Source: Spirochaetota bacterium (lineage in GTDB: Bacteria > Spirochaetota > Spirochaetia > Treponematales > Breznakiellaceae). Taken from it: a stretch of DNA of 6,150 bases. Under the pieces are notes generated by a model. It saw nothing but the letters and a program-made list of their open reading frames with translations. It was not told the DNA's origin and did no database searches. The translations under genes and the position numbers were made by a program. Within the stretch, counting starts at the first letter, position 1. The number at the start of each line of letters is the position of its first letter. The stretch is from positions 1 to 6,150 of the forward strand of contig JAEWSV010000057.1 in the NCBI GenBank assembly GCA_023398155.1, written 5' to 3'. Below are positions 1 through 5,679 of the stretch, piece after piece.

Positions 1-102
1 ATTCGCTATATCGGCTTGGCGCGGGCCAAGTTCGCCATCGGTATGATGAATCTTGTTTACAACATGTGCCGATATGGATTCCTCAAGGTGGCCCGGGCAT
101 AG
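1..102 (+). CDS. IS5-family (DDE) transposase, C-terminal 33 residues only
   Basis: An open frame enters from the left edge in frame 1 and ends at TAG (100-102). The peptide starts IRYIGLARAKFAIGMMNLVYN and goes on to a CRYGFLKVARA end. Arg-Tyr-(I/R)-Gly-Leu-Ala followed by a hydrophobic stretch and an Asn-rich helix is the usual C-terminal tail of IS5/IS4-type DDE transposases, after the catalytic Glu helix. The catalytic DDE residues lie outside the window, so integrity cannot be judged. These enzymes cut and paste their own element through terminal inverted repeats. The exact IS5 subgroup cannot be decided from 33 residues. Confidence 0.7.
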   Translation: MRYIGLARAKFAIGMMNLVYNMCRYGFLKVARA

Positions 103-262
103 GGGTAGTCTGCCCTTTTCCCCATAACGGGGAAGATCGGGGGACGGTAACAGGGCAATAAGCCCAATTTCAGTCGATTTATCAAAGTAAAGGATTGCAC
201 CTATTGTAGGGAAACCGACGATGGGAGATTTCTTCGTTTAAACACTATTTTTAGAGGTGCCC
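1..262 (+). mobile_element. Right-hand part of an IS5-like insertion sequence (left end outside window)
   Basis: The segment begins inside a transposase reading frame that stops at 102 and continues as a non-coding tail. The tail holds two small hairpins: TTTTCCCC/GGGGAAGA at 116-136 with a 5-base loop, and GGGC/GCCC at 153-165. The right boundary near 262 is inferred: the neighbouring minus-strand gene matches its family up to residue 287 (codon ending at 264) and then becomes unrelated sequence. That break coincides with TTTTTAGAGGTGCCC (248-262), which resembles an IS tip abutting an AT-rich target (TATATATATATT). The left inverted repeat and any target duplication are not visible, so the end could lie anywhere from about 130 to 265. 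The transposase assignment is firmer than the boundary. Confidence 0.42.
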
Positions 263-1124
263 TATATATATATTTGAAGTCGTCCTTTATGATAGCTAAT
301 TTCCTTTGTGGTTGCAGATAATACTGGGTGTCGGAAAAGACGAACTCTTCGGGCTTTACTTCCCGGTTCAAGAATATATCCATCATCTGCGTGTGGCTCG
401 TGGGAAAATCTACCGTCGGGCCGTTCTTCAGGCGAGGACTGATGAGCGGAATGCGGATCGCGTCGTCATACACGTGGAAGCCGTACGCCGCCACGCCGCG
501 CCTAAGGTTCATATTTCCGTGATCCGCGGAAACGGTGAGGCCGTCGTCCCCGAAGCGTTCACGTACGGCGCCGATCGCTGAATCGAATTGTTCCATATCC
601 TCGCCGTAGCAATAGGTCCCGAAAATCACGTGCGGAAGATGTATCCAAAGAAAAGTCTTTTCTTCCTCGGCGATACGGTCCAGTTCTTTGAGGAATCCAT
701 CGTACGCCGCCTTCGATTCGGTGCCTCCGTGGAGGTCGAGCTCGTGAAAAACGGTGAGTGCCTCATTGCCGTAGCATTTTGTATACGGATAGGTCAGTCT
801 CCTTTCGCTCTCGCTCCACAGGACGTGGCAGGTATATCCCTCGCTTTGCAGCGTATCGAAAAGCGTAGGTACTTGATCGAAGCGCTCAACCTCACTGTAC
901 TTCTTTCGATTTTTTAGGAGATATGCGGAGAGGCCTGAGAACATTCCGGTAACCGCCATCGCGGTTGAAGGCGCTGTCGTGTAGTGCTTCAAGAAAACGG
1001 TACCCTTTCTCGCGAGTTCGTCAAGGTTAGGCATTTGCCAGTACTGTCTTCCGGAAATGGGAAGATAGGAGCGATGCAAAATTTCTTTCGTTAACAATAC
1101 CATTTTCTTGGAGACAGGTTTCAT
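201..1124 (-). CDS. Sulfatase / alkaline-phosphatase superfamily enzyme, LtaS-like metal site, C-terminus probably truncated by an IS
   Basis: The 307-residue protein shows the superfamily landmarks in order: a first strand with Glu14 (LLTKEIL), MPNLDELARKGTVF at 31-44, the nucleophile loop APSTAMAVTGMFSG at 51-64 with Thr54, HLPH at 162-165, SADHG at 199-203 with Asp201/His202, and GFHVYDDAIRIPLI at 215-228. In S. aureus LtaS the manganese ligands are Glu255, Thr300, Asp475 and His476, and the spacing fits Glu14, Thr54, Asp201 and His202. A Thr nucleophile argues for a phospho-transferase or phosphodiesterase rather than a formylglycine sulfatase. There is no signal peptide or transmembrane segment, unlike LtaS, so a cytoplasmic enzyme is likely. 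Substrate is unknown; relatives often sit in surface-glycan loci. The start has a good ribosome site (GGGAGG, 8 bases upstream). After KYIY (residue 287) family members normally continue into an acidic D-x-x-x-DPNE-like tail; here 20 unrelated basic residues follow. It may be a disrupted gene. Confidence 0.8.
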   Translation of the reverse strand: MKPVSKKMVLLTKEILHRSYLPISGRQYWQMPNLDELARKGTVFLKHYTTAPSTAMAVTGMFSGLSAYLLKNRKKYSEVERFDQVPTLFDTLQSEGYTCHVLWSESERRLTYPYTKCYGNEALTVFHELDLHGGTESKAAYDGFLKELDRIAEEEKTFLWIHLPHVIFGTYCYGEDMEQFDSAIGAVRERFGDDGLTVSADHGNMNLRRGVAAYGFHVYDDAIRIPLISPRLKNGPTVDFPTSHTQMMDIFLNREVKPEEFVFSDTQYYLQPQRKLAIIKDDFKYIYRAPLKIVFKRRNLPSSVSLQ

Positions 1125-1132
1125 AAATTTAG

Positions 1133-1138
1133 CCTCCC
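1133..1138 (-). promoter_or_regulatory. Shine-Dalgarno site for the sulfatase-like gene
   Basis: On the minus strand GGGAGG lies 8 bases before the ATG at 1122-1124. It settles the start, since no other in-frame start with such a site is nearby. Upstream, a TTGACC hexamer (1193-1198) could be a -35 element, but no convincing -10 follows at the right spacing. Confidence 0.7.
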
Positions 1139-1363
1139 GTATTATGACGTATGGCTTAAGAGATGAAAGTAATTAATCCGATTCGTTCCATTGGTCAAGG
1201 CGTATGCTGAATCTTCTCCTGTGACGAGGGGTTCTCTTTGAGTTTCGTCCCGCCGATGCATTAGGCTATAGCCCGTGAAGAAACTCGCGTATTTGTTCCT
1301 CCTCTTCCCTCTGTGACCTGTGTGTACGCAGTGAACGGGAACGGCGCATTAAGGACCAAGTAA

Positions 1364-1765
1364 TTGTATATCCATCCGAGACTCCGGGATTTCGACGACC
1401 GCCTGTCCGCCCTCTTTCGGGAGGTGGATAGGCGACTGGAGGATCGCTGGGGAGGCTCTTTCTCGGTCCACCCCAACCGGCCCCGCCGCGGGGAGACGGC
1501 CAACCCCGAGGCGGACGGCCTCTTTGAGGTGGCGGCGGACTTCACGCCCGGCATAGGCAGCTCCCACGGCCGCGGCTACATAGTCTCCCTCCGCGTGGCC
1601 ACCCTGGAGAGGGTGCCGCCCGAGCGCTTCGAAACCTTCATGTCGGAAGCCGCTGAAACGGTGCGCGAACTCCTGCCGCGCTTCTTCCCCGAGCGGGCGC
1701 TGTCCGTTGTCCGCGACGGGCCGCGCTTCAAGATCGTGGGGGATTTCTCGCTGGGAGAGGCGTAG
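1364..1765 (+). CDS. Small uncharacterised protein (133 aa), TTG start
   Basis: The function is not recognised. The frame opens with TTG immediately after an in-frame TAA (1361-1363), so translation cannot start earlier. AAGGA at 1351-1355, 8 bases before the TTG, is a usable ribosome site. The protein starts MYIHPRLRDFDDRL, is rich in charged residues, and has no signal peptide, membrane segment or cysteine. The pattern HPNRPRRGE near residues 37-45, then a Gly-rich GIGSSHGRGY at 64-73, and an amphipathic helix (PPERFETFMSEAAETVRELL) before a C-terminal FKIVGDFSLG suggest a compact cytoplasmic alpha/beta protein. It resembles conserved hypothetical proteins I associate with Spirochaeta/Treponema genomes that also begin with an IHP-x-LRDFD motif, which supports the TTG start and full length. 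It is transcribed away from the sulfatase-like gene and towards the pfl operon. Its GC-rich codons match the pfl genes, so it is probably native. Confidence 0.68.
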   Translation: MYIHPRLRDFDDRLSALFREVDRRLEDRWGGSFSVHPNRPRRGETANPEADGLFEVAADFTPGIGSSHGRGYIVSLRVATLERVPPERFETFMSEAAETVRELLPRFFPERALSVVRDGPRFKIVGDFSLGEA

Positions 1766-1796
1766 GGGCGGCGCCCACGCTGGAAGAGGAATTCCA

Positions 1797-1907
1797 CGCG
1801 AAGCGCGCGAAGGGGCGAAGTAAGAGGAAGCCCGCCGACACTCCGAATCCCGACTCTCCGATATCATCTACGCGTCCTTTTCTTGGCGTCCTTTGCGCCT
1901 TTACGCG
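1797..1907. repeat. Degenerate CGC(A/G)AAGG-type short repeats in opposite orientations, intergenic
   Basis: On the plus strand at 1796-1820 there are three imperfect units (ACGCGAAG, CGCGCGAAG, GGGCGAAG). On the minus strand at 1871-1907 there is a matching run: CGCGTAAAGG, CGCAAAGGA, CGCCAAG, AAAGGACGCG. The second run can also fold: CGCGT (1871-1875) pairs with ACGCG (1903-1907), enclosing GGCG/CGCC. The tract sits between the convergent 1364-1765 gene and the pfl operon remnant. The whole 1766-1993 gap contains no gene I can support. Confidence 0.45.
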
Positions 1908-1993
1908 GGACCTGATTGAGTTTCTTGCCTGTCGCTATACAGTCGGGAACATCTGGCGTGGGGAGCCCCGGATTGGGCTGCCTCCCGCCCTCT

Positions 1994-2281
1994 TCAGCCC
2001 TTGAAGAGCGGCGCGTTCCTTGCGACGAATCGATTGACGGACGCGTTGCCGCACGCGCGGCAAACGGCATAATACGGCGAGTTCACCGCGCCGCACCGGG
2101 GGCACGCATAATCGTCCCTCATTTTTTCGAGCCATACTTCGACGCTCTTTTCTTTCCGGTATCGGGCGGATTCAAATAGTTCGACCCGGTGAGGCGCCTT
2201 TTTCTGAAAATCCCGTAACGATCCGCAAGGGAAGTCCGCGCACTGCTCGCAGCCCTCGATCTCCTTACGGAGATCAAGAAG
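1994..2281 (-). pseudogene. C-terminal remnant of a DUF3795-like cysteine-rich protein with zinc ribbon
   Basis: The minus-strand frame ending at TGA (1994-1996) encodes about 93 convincing residues. First comes EGCEQCADFPCGSLRDF, the C-x2-C-x4-C tail typical of DUF3795 proteins. Next is a charged helix, then a four-cysteine ribbon CPRC-x10-CRAC (CPRCGAVNSPYYAVCRACG), probably binding zinc. Family members also carry an N-terminal cysteine cluster of the CGL-x-CxxC kind, some 60 or more residues earlier. Here only about 120 bases separate the recognisable part from the pflA stop, that stretch is Arg/Ala/Pro-rich with no such cluster, and there is no in-frame ATG, GTG or TTG in the gap. The first in-frame ATG is inside the protein (KMRDDY). 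It therefore looks like a gene whose 5' half was deleted. A strange frameshifted but intact gene is less likely, because no other frame supplies the missing domain. Function of the family is unknown. Confidence 0.62.
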
Positions 2282-2347
2282 GCGCGGGCGAACGGGAAAT
2301 GGCTCGGCCCGGTCGCGGGCGCGGCCCTCGGTTTCGTCTACTGAGGC

Positions 2348-2365
2348 CGGGCAGGGCCGTGCCCG
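2348..2365 (-). other. GC-rich hairpin just downstream of pflA
   Basis: CGGGCA (2348-2353) pairs with TGCCCG (2360-2365) around a 6-base loop, about 31 bases past the pflA stop in the direction of transcription. No U-tract follows, so it is not a classical intrinsic terminator. It could protect the 3' end of the pflBA message or be chance in GC-rich DNA. Confidence 0.3.
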
Positions 2366-2396
2366 AGCAGGTGCACCGGCCGACGCGAAGCCGGGG

Positions 2397-3245
2397 CTAG
2401 CAGGTCTCGATGCCGAGAGCCCGGAAGGGTGCGCGGAGCCTTTCCACGAGTTCCGCGTCGGGCGGCTCGACGTTCTCCATGGAGTAAGGGATGCCGAGCT
2501 CCCGCCACTTTTCGCGGCCGAGCTGGTGGAAGGGGAGGAGTTCCACGCGGCGGACGGTGGGGATCGAGGCGACGAAGTCGGCCAAGCGCCGCGCCGTTTC
2601 CTCCGTATCGGTGGATCCGGGCACGACGACGTGCCTGATCCAGATATCTTTCCCGAGCTTTCCGAGGCGAAGGGCGGCATCCAGGGTGGGTTTCAGCGCG
2701 AAGCCCCCGGTGATCGCCCGGTACCCTTCGCTCTCGATGTGCTTGATGTCCAAGAGCACGAGGTCGAGGGGGTCGAACCAGGAATCCGGGAGCCGCCGCA
2801 CGAGGTAGCCCTGGGTCTCGATGGCGGTGTGGAGGCCCCACTTCGCCTTGACCTCCCGGAAGAGCGCTTCCACGAACGGCGCCTGCTGGAGGGGTTCGCC
2901 GCCGGAGACCGTGACGCCGCCGCCCCGCTTGAGCCAGGGGGCGTACTTCCCGATTTCGGCGACGAGGTCGTCCACCGTACGTCGCTGGGAAGGATGCTGC
3001 TTCCACGTGTCCGGATTGTGGCAGTAGACGCACCGGAACGCGCAGCCCGCGAGGAAGACGAGGAAGCGGAGGCCGGGTCCGTCCACGGCGCTGCCCGCGT
3101 CCGTGGAATGCACGAAGCCCGCCTTCGCGCCCGGCGCGGGCGTCGCCCCCGGCGCCGACGCCGCCGACGGTGCCCCCGGCGCCGACGCCCCCTCGAACCC
3201 CGCTTCCCTATCTTCGCAGGACGAGGATCCGATCGCGCTATCCAT
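2397..3245 (-). CDS. pflA: Pyruvate formate-lyase activating enzyme (radical SAM)
   Basis: This cytoplasmic enzyme uses S-adenosylmethionine and a [4Fe-4S] cluster to pull a hydrogen from the active-site glycine of PflB, switching it on under anoxic conditions. The 282 residues show AVDGPGLRF at 53-61, the radical-SAM cluster motif C-x3-C-x2-C (GCAFRCVYCHNPDTW, Cys68, Cys72, Cys75), SGGEP at 114-118 for SAM binding, and LLDIKH at 164-169. From about residue 43 on it matches a normal activase (E. coli PflA is 246 residues). The first ~42 residues are an extra Ser/Ala/Gly/Pro-rich stretch encoded by a tandem repeat. The ATG at 3243-3245 is preferred: GAGGA lies 5 bases upstream and overlaps the pflB TGA, and the only later candidate, a GTG at residue 45, would clip the conserved domain. 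It lies 8 bp behind pflB and is surely co-translated with it. Confidence 0.95.
   Translation of the reverse strand: MDSAIGSSSCEDREAGFEGASAPGAPSAASAPGATPAPGAKAGFVHSTDAGSAVDGPGLRFLVFLAGCAFRCVYCHNPDTWKQHPSQRRTVDDLVAEIGKYAPWLKRGGGVTVSGGEPLQQAPFVEALFREVKAKWGLHTAIETQGYLVRRLPDSWFDPLDLVLLDIKHIESEGYRAITGGFALKPTLDAALRLGKLGKDIWIRHVVVPGSTDTEETARRLADFVASIPTVRRVELLPFHQLGREKWRELGIPYSMENVEPPDAELVERLRAPFRALGIETC
3145..3189. repeat. 27-bp-period tandem repeat inside the 5' end of pflA
   Basis: An exact 18-base unit, GCCCCCGGCGCCGACGCC, occurs at 3145-3162 and again at 3172-3189. The 27-base period equals 9 codons. In the protein this gives GASAPGAPS then AASAPGATP and a partial APGAK copy (about residues 19-41). 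The period is a multiple of three, so copy-number change would keep the frame and only lengthen or shorten the linker. Confidence 0.75.
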
Positions 3246-3250
3246 CGCCG

Positions 3251-3256
3251 TCCTCA
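3251..3256 (-). promoter_or_regulatory. pflA ribosome site overlapping the pflB stop codon
   Basis: On the minus strand TGAGGA combines the pflB stop (TGA) with the Shine-Dalgarno GAGGA, 5 bases before the pflA ATG. This arrangement lets terminating ribosomes re-start at pflA and fixes the pflA start. Confidence 0.75.
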
Positions 3257-5506
3257 GGCCGAGACGTGGAAGGTGCGGTTCACCACGTCCAGCTGCTGCT
3301 CCCGCGTGAGCTTCACGAAGTTGACCGCGTAGCCGGACACCCGGACGGTGAGCTGCGGGTACTTCTCCGGGTGCTCCATGGCGTCCAGCAGGGTCTCGCG
3401 CGAAAGGACGTTCACGTTCATGTGGAATCCGCTCGAACTGCAGAAGCCGTCAAGGCAGGCCGAGAGGTTACGGACCCGGTCGCCTTCCGTCTTACCGAAG
3501 GCCGAGGGCACCATTGAGGCCGTCCAACTGATACCGTCCAGGGCGGCTTCGTAGGGAAGTTTTGCCACCGACGAGCCCGCGGCCAGGAAGCCCGACTTGT
3601 CGCGGCCGTTCATCGGATTGGCCCCCGGCGCGAATGGTTCGCCGGCTCGGCGCCCGTCCGGCGTGTTGCCGGTTTTCTTGCCGTAGACCACGTTGGAAGT
3701 GATGGTGAGCACCGACTGGGTGGGGACGCTGTCCCGGTAGGTCTTGTGTCCCTTGATCTTCTCCATGAACGATTCGACGAGCTCCACCGCGATGGAGTCC
3801 ACCCGGTCGTCGTTGTTACCGAAGGCCGGGTAGTCGCCCTCCACCAGGAAATCCACGGCGATGCCCGCCTCGTTCCGGATGGCCTTCACCCGGCCGTGTT
3901 TGATGGCGGAGAGAGAATCCGCGGCGACGGAGAGCCCCGCGATGCCGCAGGCCATGGTCCTGAGGATCTTCCGGTCGTGAAGCGCCATCTCCAGCCGCTC
4001 GTAGTGGTACTTATCGTGCATGTAATGGATGGCGTTGAGCGCCTTCATGTAGGTCCGGCCGAGCCAGTCCATCATCGAGTCGAAGCGCGCTCGCACCTCC
4101 GCGTAGTCCAGGTACTCGCTCGTGATGGGCTGGAAACCCTCGGCGACCTTCGCGCCCGAAATCTCGTCCACTCCGCCGTTGATGGCGTAGAGGAGGGCCT
4201 TGGCGAGGTTCGCGCGGGCGCCGAAGAACTGCATCTGCTTGCCGACCCTCATGGCGGAGACGCAGCAGGCGATGGCGTAGTCGTCGCCCCAGTGCTGCCG
4301 CATGAGGTCGTCGGATTCGTATTGGATGGCGCTCGTATCGATGGAGGCTTTGGAGCAGAAGTCCTTGAAGGCCTGCGGCAGGTCCACCGACCAGAGCACG
4401 GTGAGGTTCGGTTCCGGGGCGGGCCCGAGGTTGTAGAGGGTGTGGAGGAAGCGGAAGCTCGACTTGGTGACGAGGGGCCTGCCGTCCTCGCCCATGCCGC
4501 CTATGGCCTCGGTGACCCAGGTCGGGTCCCCGGAGAAGAGCTGGTCGTAGTCGGGCGTGCGGAGGAAGCGCACGATGCGGAGCTTCATTACGAGCTGGTC
4601 GATGAGCTCCTGGGCATCGCTCTCGCCGATGAGGCCCGCGTCCAGGTCCCGCTGGATATAGATGTCGAGGAAGGTGGAGACGCGGCCGATGGACATGGCC
4701 GCCCCGTTCTGTTCTTTCACCGCGGCGAGGTAGGCGAAGTAAAGCCACTGCACGGCCTCGGCGGCCGTCTCTGCGGGCCGCGTGATGTCGAACCCGTACT
4801 TCGCCGCCATCTCGGCGAGTTCGCCGAGGGCCCGGATCTGCTCGGATAGCTCCTCCCGTTCGCGCAAGACCCCCTCGGTGAACTCGGCGCTGTCGGTCTC
4901 GGCCTTCTCCCGCTTCTTGTCTGCGATCAGGGCGGCCACTCCGTAGAGGGGCACCCGCCGGTAGTCGCCGATGATGCGGCCCCTTCCGTACGCGTCGGGC
5001 AGGCCGGTGATGATTCCCGACTTACGGCAGGCCATGACGTCGGGGGAGTAGGCGTCGAAGACGGCGTCGTTGTGGTTCTTGCGGTAATGCGCGTAGATCT
5101 CTTTGATGGCGGGATCGAGCTTGAATCCGTAGGCTTCCAGGCCGGTCTCCACCATGCGGAGGCCGCCGTTCGGCATGATGGCCCGCTTAAGTGGAGCGTC
5201 GGTCTGGAGTCCGACGACGACCTCTTTTTCCCGGTCGATGTAGCCGGGCTCGTGGGCGGTGATGGAGCTTCCCCGATCGGCGGAGACGTCCAGGACGCCC
5301 GCCGCGCGCTCCTTCTCCAGGAGAGCGGCGAGCGCGGTCCAGAGAGCGGTAGTGCGCTCGGTGGGGCCGACGAGGAAGTCGGCGCCGCCTGAGTACGGCG
5401 CGTAGTTACGCTGAATGAAATCGCGCGTATCGATCCGCTCGGTCCAGGTCCCGCCCGCGAAGGGCGGTCGGGCGTTGTGCGAATCGTGGCCGGTGGCGCT
5501 TTTCAT
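3254..5506 (-). CDS. pflB: Formate acetyltransferase (pyruvate formate-lyase), glycyl-radical enzyme
   Basis: It catalyses pyruvate + CoA = acetyl-CoA + formate in the cytoplasm, the main anaerobic route from pyruvate that does not need an external electron acceptor. The 750 residues are close to E. coli PflB (760). Visible landmarks are the adjacent catalytic cysteines Cys414-Cys415 in IACCVS (E. coli 418/419), followed by VGKQMQFFGARANLAK; the conserved TITSNVVYGKKTGNTPDGR at 601-619; and the radical loop RVSGYAVNF at 722-730 with Gly725 (E. coli 734). FHMNVNVLS near 694-702 is also typical. All key residues are present, so it should be active. It starts at ATG 5504-5506 behind AAGGAG with 7-base spacing. 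It is the first gene of the pflBA operon; no formate channel (focA) precedes it, since the upstream gene is divergent. It is a true PflB rather than a glycerol dehydratase or choline lyase, given the Cys-Cys pair and overall match. Expect oxygen cleavage at Gly725 in air, as known for the family. Confidence 0.97.
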   Translation of the reverse strand: MKSATGHDSHNARPPFAGGTWTERIDTRDFIQRNYAPYSGGADFLVGPTERTTALWTALAALLEKERAAGVLDVSADRGSSITAHEPGYIDREKEVVVGLQTDAPLKRAIMPNGGLRMVETGLEAYGFKLDPAIKEIYAHYRKNHNDAVFDAYSPDVMACRKSGIITGLPDAYGRGRIIGDYRRVPLYGVAALIADKKREKAETDSAEFTEGVLREREELSEQIRALGELAEMAAKYGFDITRPAETAAEAVQWLYFAYLAAVKEQNGAAMSIGRVSTFLDIYIQRDLDAGLIGESDAQELIDQLVMKLRIVRFLRTPDYDQLFSGDPTWVTEAIGGMGEDGRPLVTKSSFRFLHTLYNLGPAPEPNLTVLWSVDLPQAFKDFCSKASIDTSAIQYESDDLMRQHWGDDYAIACCVSAMRVGKQMQFFGARANLAKALLYAINGGVDEISGAKVAEGFQPITSEYLDYAEVRARFDSMMDWLGRTYMKALNAIHYMHDKYHYERLEMALHDRKILRTMACGIAGLSVAADSLSAIKHGRVKAIRNEAGIAVDFLVEGDYPAFGNNDDRVDSIAVELVESFMEKIKGHKTYRDSVPTQSVLTITSNVVYGKKTGNTPDGRRAGEPFAPGANPMNGRDKSGFLAAGSSVAKLPYEAALDGISWTASMVPSAFGKTEGDRVRNLSACLDGFCSSSGFHMNVNVLSRETLLDAMEHPEKYPQLTVRVSGYAVNFVKLTREQQLDVVNRTFHVSA

Positions 5507-5513
5507 GGTGACT

Positions 5514-5519
5514 CTCCTT
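5514..5519 (-). promoter_or_regulatory. Shine-Dalgarno site of pflB
   Basis: AAGGAG on the minus strand, 7 bases before the pflB ATG, is a near-perfect ribosome site and suits a highly translated fermentation enzyme. Confidence 0.8.
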
Positions 5520-5545
5520 GGTGAGCGCGGTGGCGCTGCAACGAC

Positions 5546-5574
5546 AATATATATAACTGAAATAATAATGTATA
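5546..5574 (-). promoter_or_regulatory. Candidate sigma-70-type promoter of pflBA
   Basis: On the minus strand TATACA (5574-5569) and TATATT (5551-5546) are separated by 17 bases, matching the -35 and -10 consensus at 4/6 and 5/6 positions. This puts the transcript start near 5538-5540, giving a leader of about 33 bases that includes the Shine-Dalgarno site. The stretch 5545-5615 is strikingly AT-rich within GC-rich surroundings, and A-tracts upstream (5598-5612) could act as an UP-like element. AT-rich DNA yields chance matches, so this is a candidate only. Confidence 0.5.
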
Positions 5575-5612
5575 GAATCTACGAGACCCTCTTGAGACTT
5601 TTTGGAGTTTTT

Positions 5613-5626
5613 GTAACCAAGGTTAC
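5613..5626. promoter_or_regulatory. Palindrome GTAACC-N2-GGTTAC, candidate operator upstream of pflBA
   Basis: Six-base arms are perfectly complementary around a 2-base centre (GTAACCAAGGTTAC). It lies about 80 bases before the inferred pflB transcript start and 54 bases before the divergent ATG at 5680. The symmetric form suggests a dimeric regulator. It partly resembles redox-sensor (Rex) sites, which have TTGT at the outer left edge as here, but the right half departs from that consensus. It does not look like an FNR box. Confidence 0.5.
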
Positions 5627-5645
5627 GGTTGCGCTTGTGGATTCC

Positions 5646-5662
5646 GTATCGATGTCCGATAC
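5646..5662. promoter_or_regulatory. Inverted repeat GTATCG-N5-CGATAC before the membrane-protein gene
   Basis: Perfect 6-base arms flank a 5-base loop, ending 7 bases before the Shine-Dalgarno site (5669-5674) of the gene at 5680. It could be an operator for that gene or a leader hairpin near its ribosome site. A GATACT (5658-5663) with TTGTGG 17 bases upstream gives a weak promoter look, but initiation would then fall on the Shine-Dalgarno site, so I do not call it. Confidence 0.4.
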
Positions 5663-5679
5663 TGATTCGGGAGGATCGA

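Noticed and set aside
1264..1273. Palindrome GGCTATAGCC in the gap between the sulfatase-like gene and the 1364 gene
   Set aside because: A 10-base perfect palindrome, but isolated, with no promoter elements around it and no second copy; chance is plausible.
1990..2008. Hairpin CTCTTCA/TGAAGAG spanning the stop of the DUF3795 remnant
   Set aside because: The 7-base stem is real, but no U-tract follows on either strand and it overlaps the stop codon, so I do not call it a terminator.
2282..2680. Extending the DUF3795 frame upstream to an ATG at 2678-2680
   Set aside because: It would overlap pflA by about 280 bases in a different phase, and the added residues are compositionally nonsense. 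The true gene start appears to be lost.
2338..3033. A 231-codon minus-strand frame overlapping pflA in another phase
   Set aside because: Arg/Pro/His-rich composition without any family feature; a shadow of pflA.
2526..3332. A 268-codon plus-strand frame opposite pflA, with an Arg-rich tail
   Set aside because: It mirrors pflA and the start of its repeat region. The Arg/Pro run is simply the antisense of the Ala/Gly/Pro linker DNA.
3746..4849. A long open frame (367 codons) on the plus strand, opposite pflB
   Set aside because: It is antisense to a clearly functional pflB. Its product is Val/Glu/Gly/His-rich with no motif, as expected from the reverse frame of GC-rich coding DNA.
5650..5665. 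CCGATA as a sigma-28 (flagellar) -10 element for the gene at 5680
   Set aside because: The matching -35 (TAAA) is absent at the expected spacing, and the start would fall on the ribosome site.
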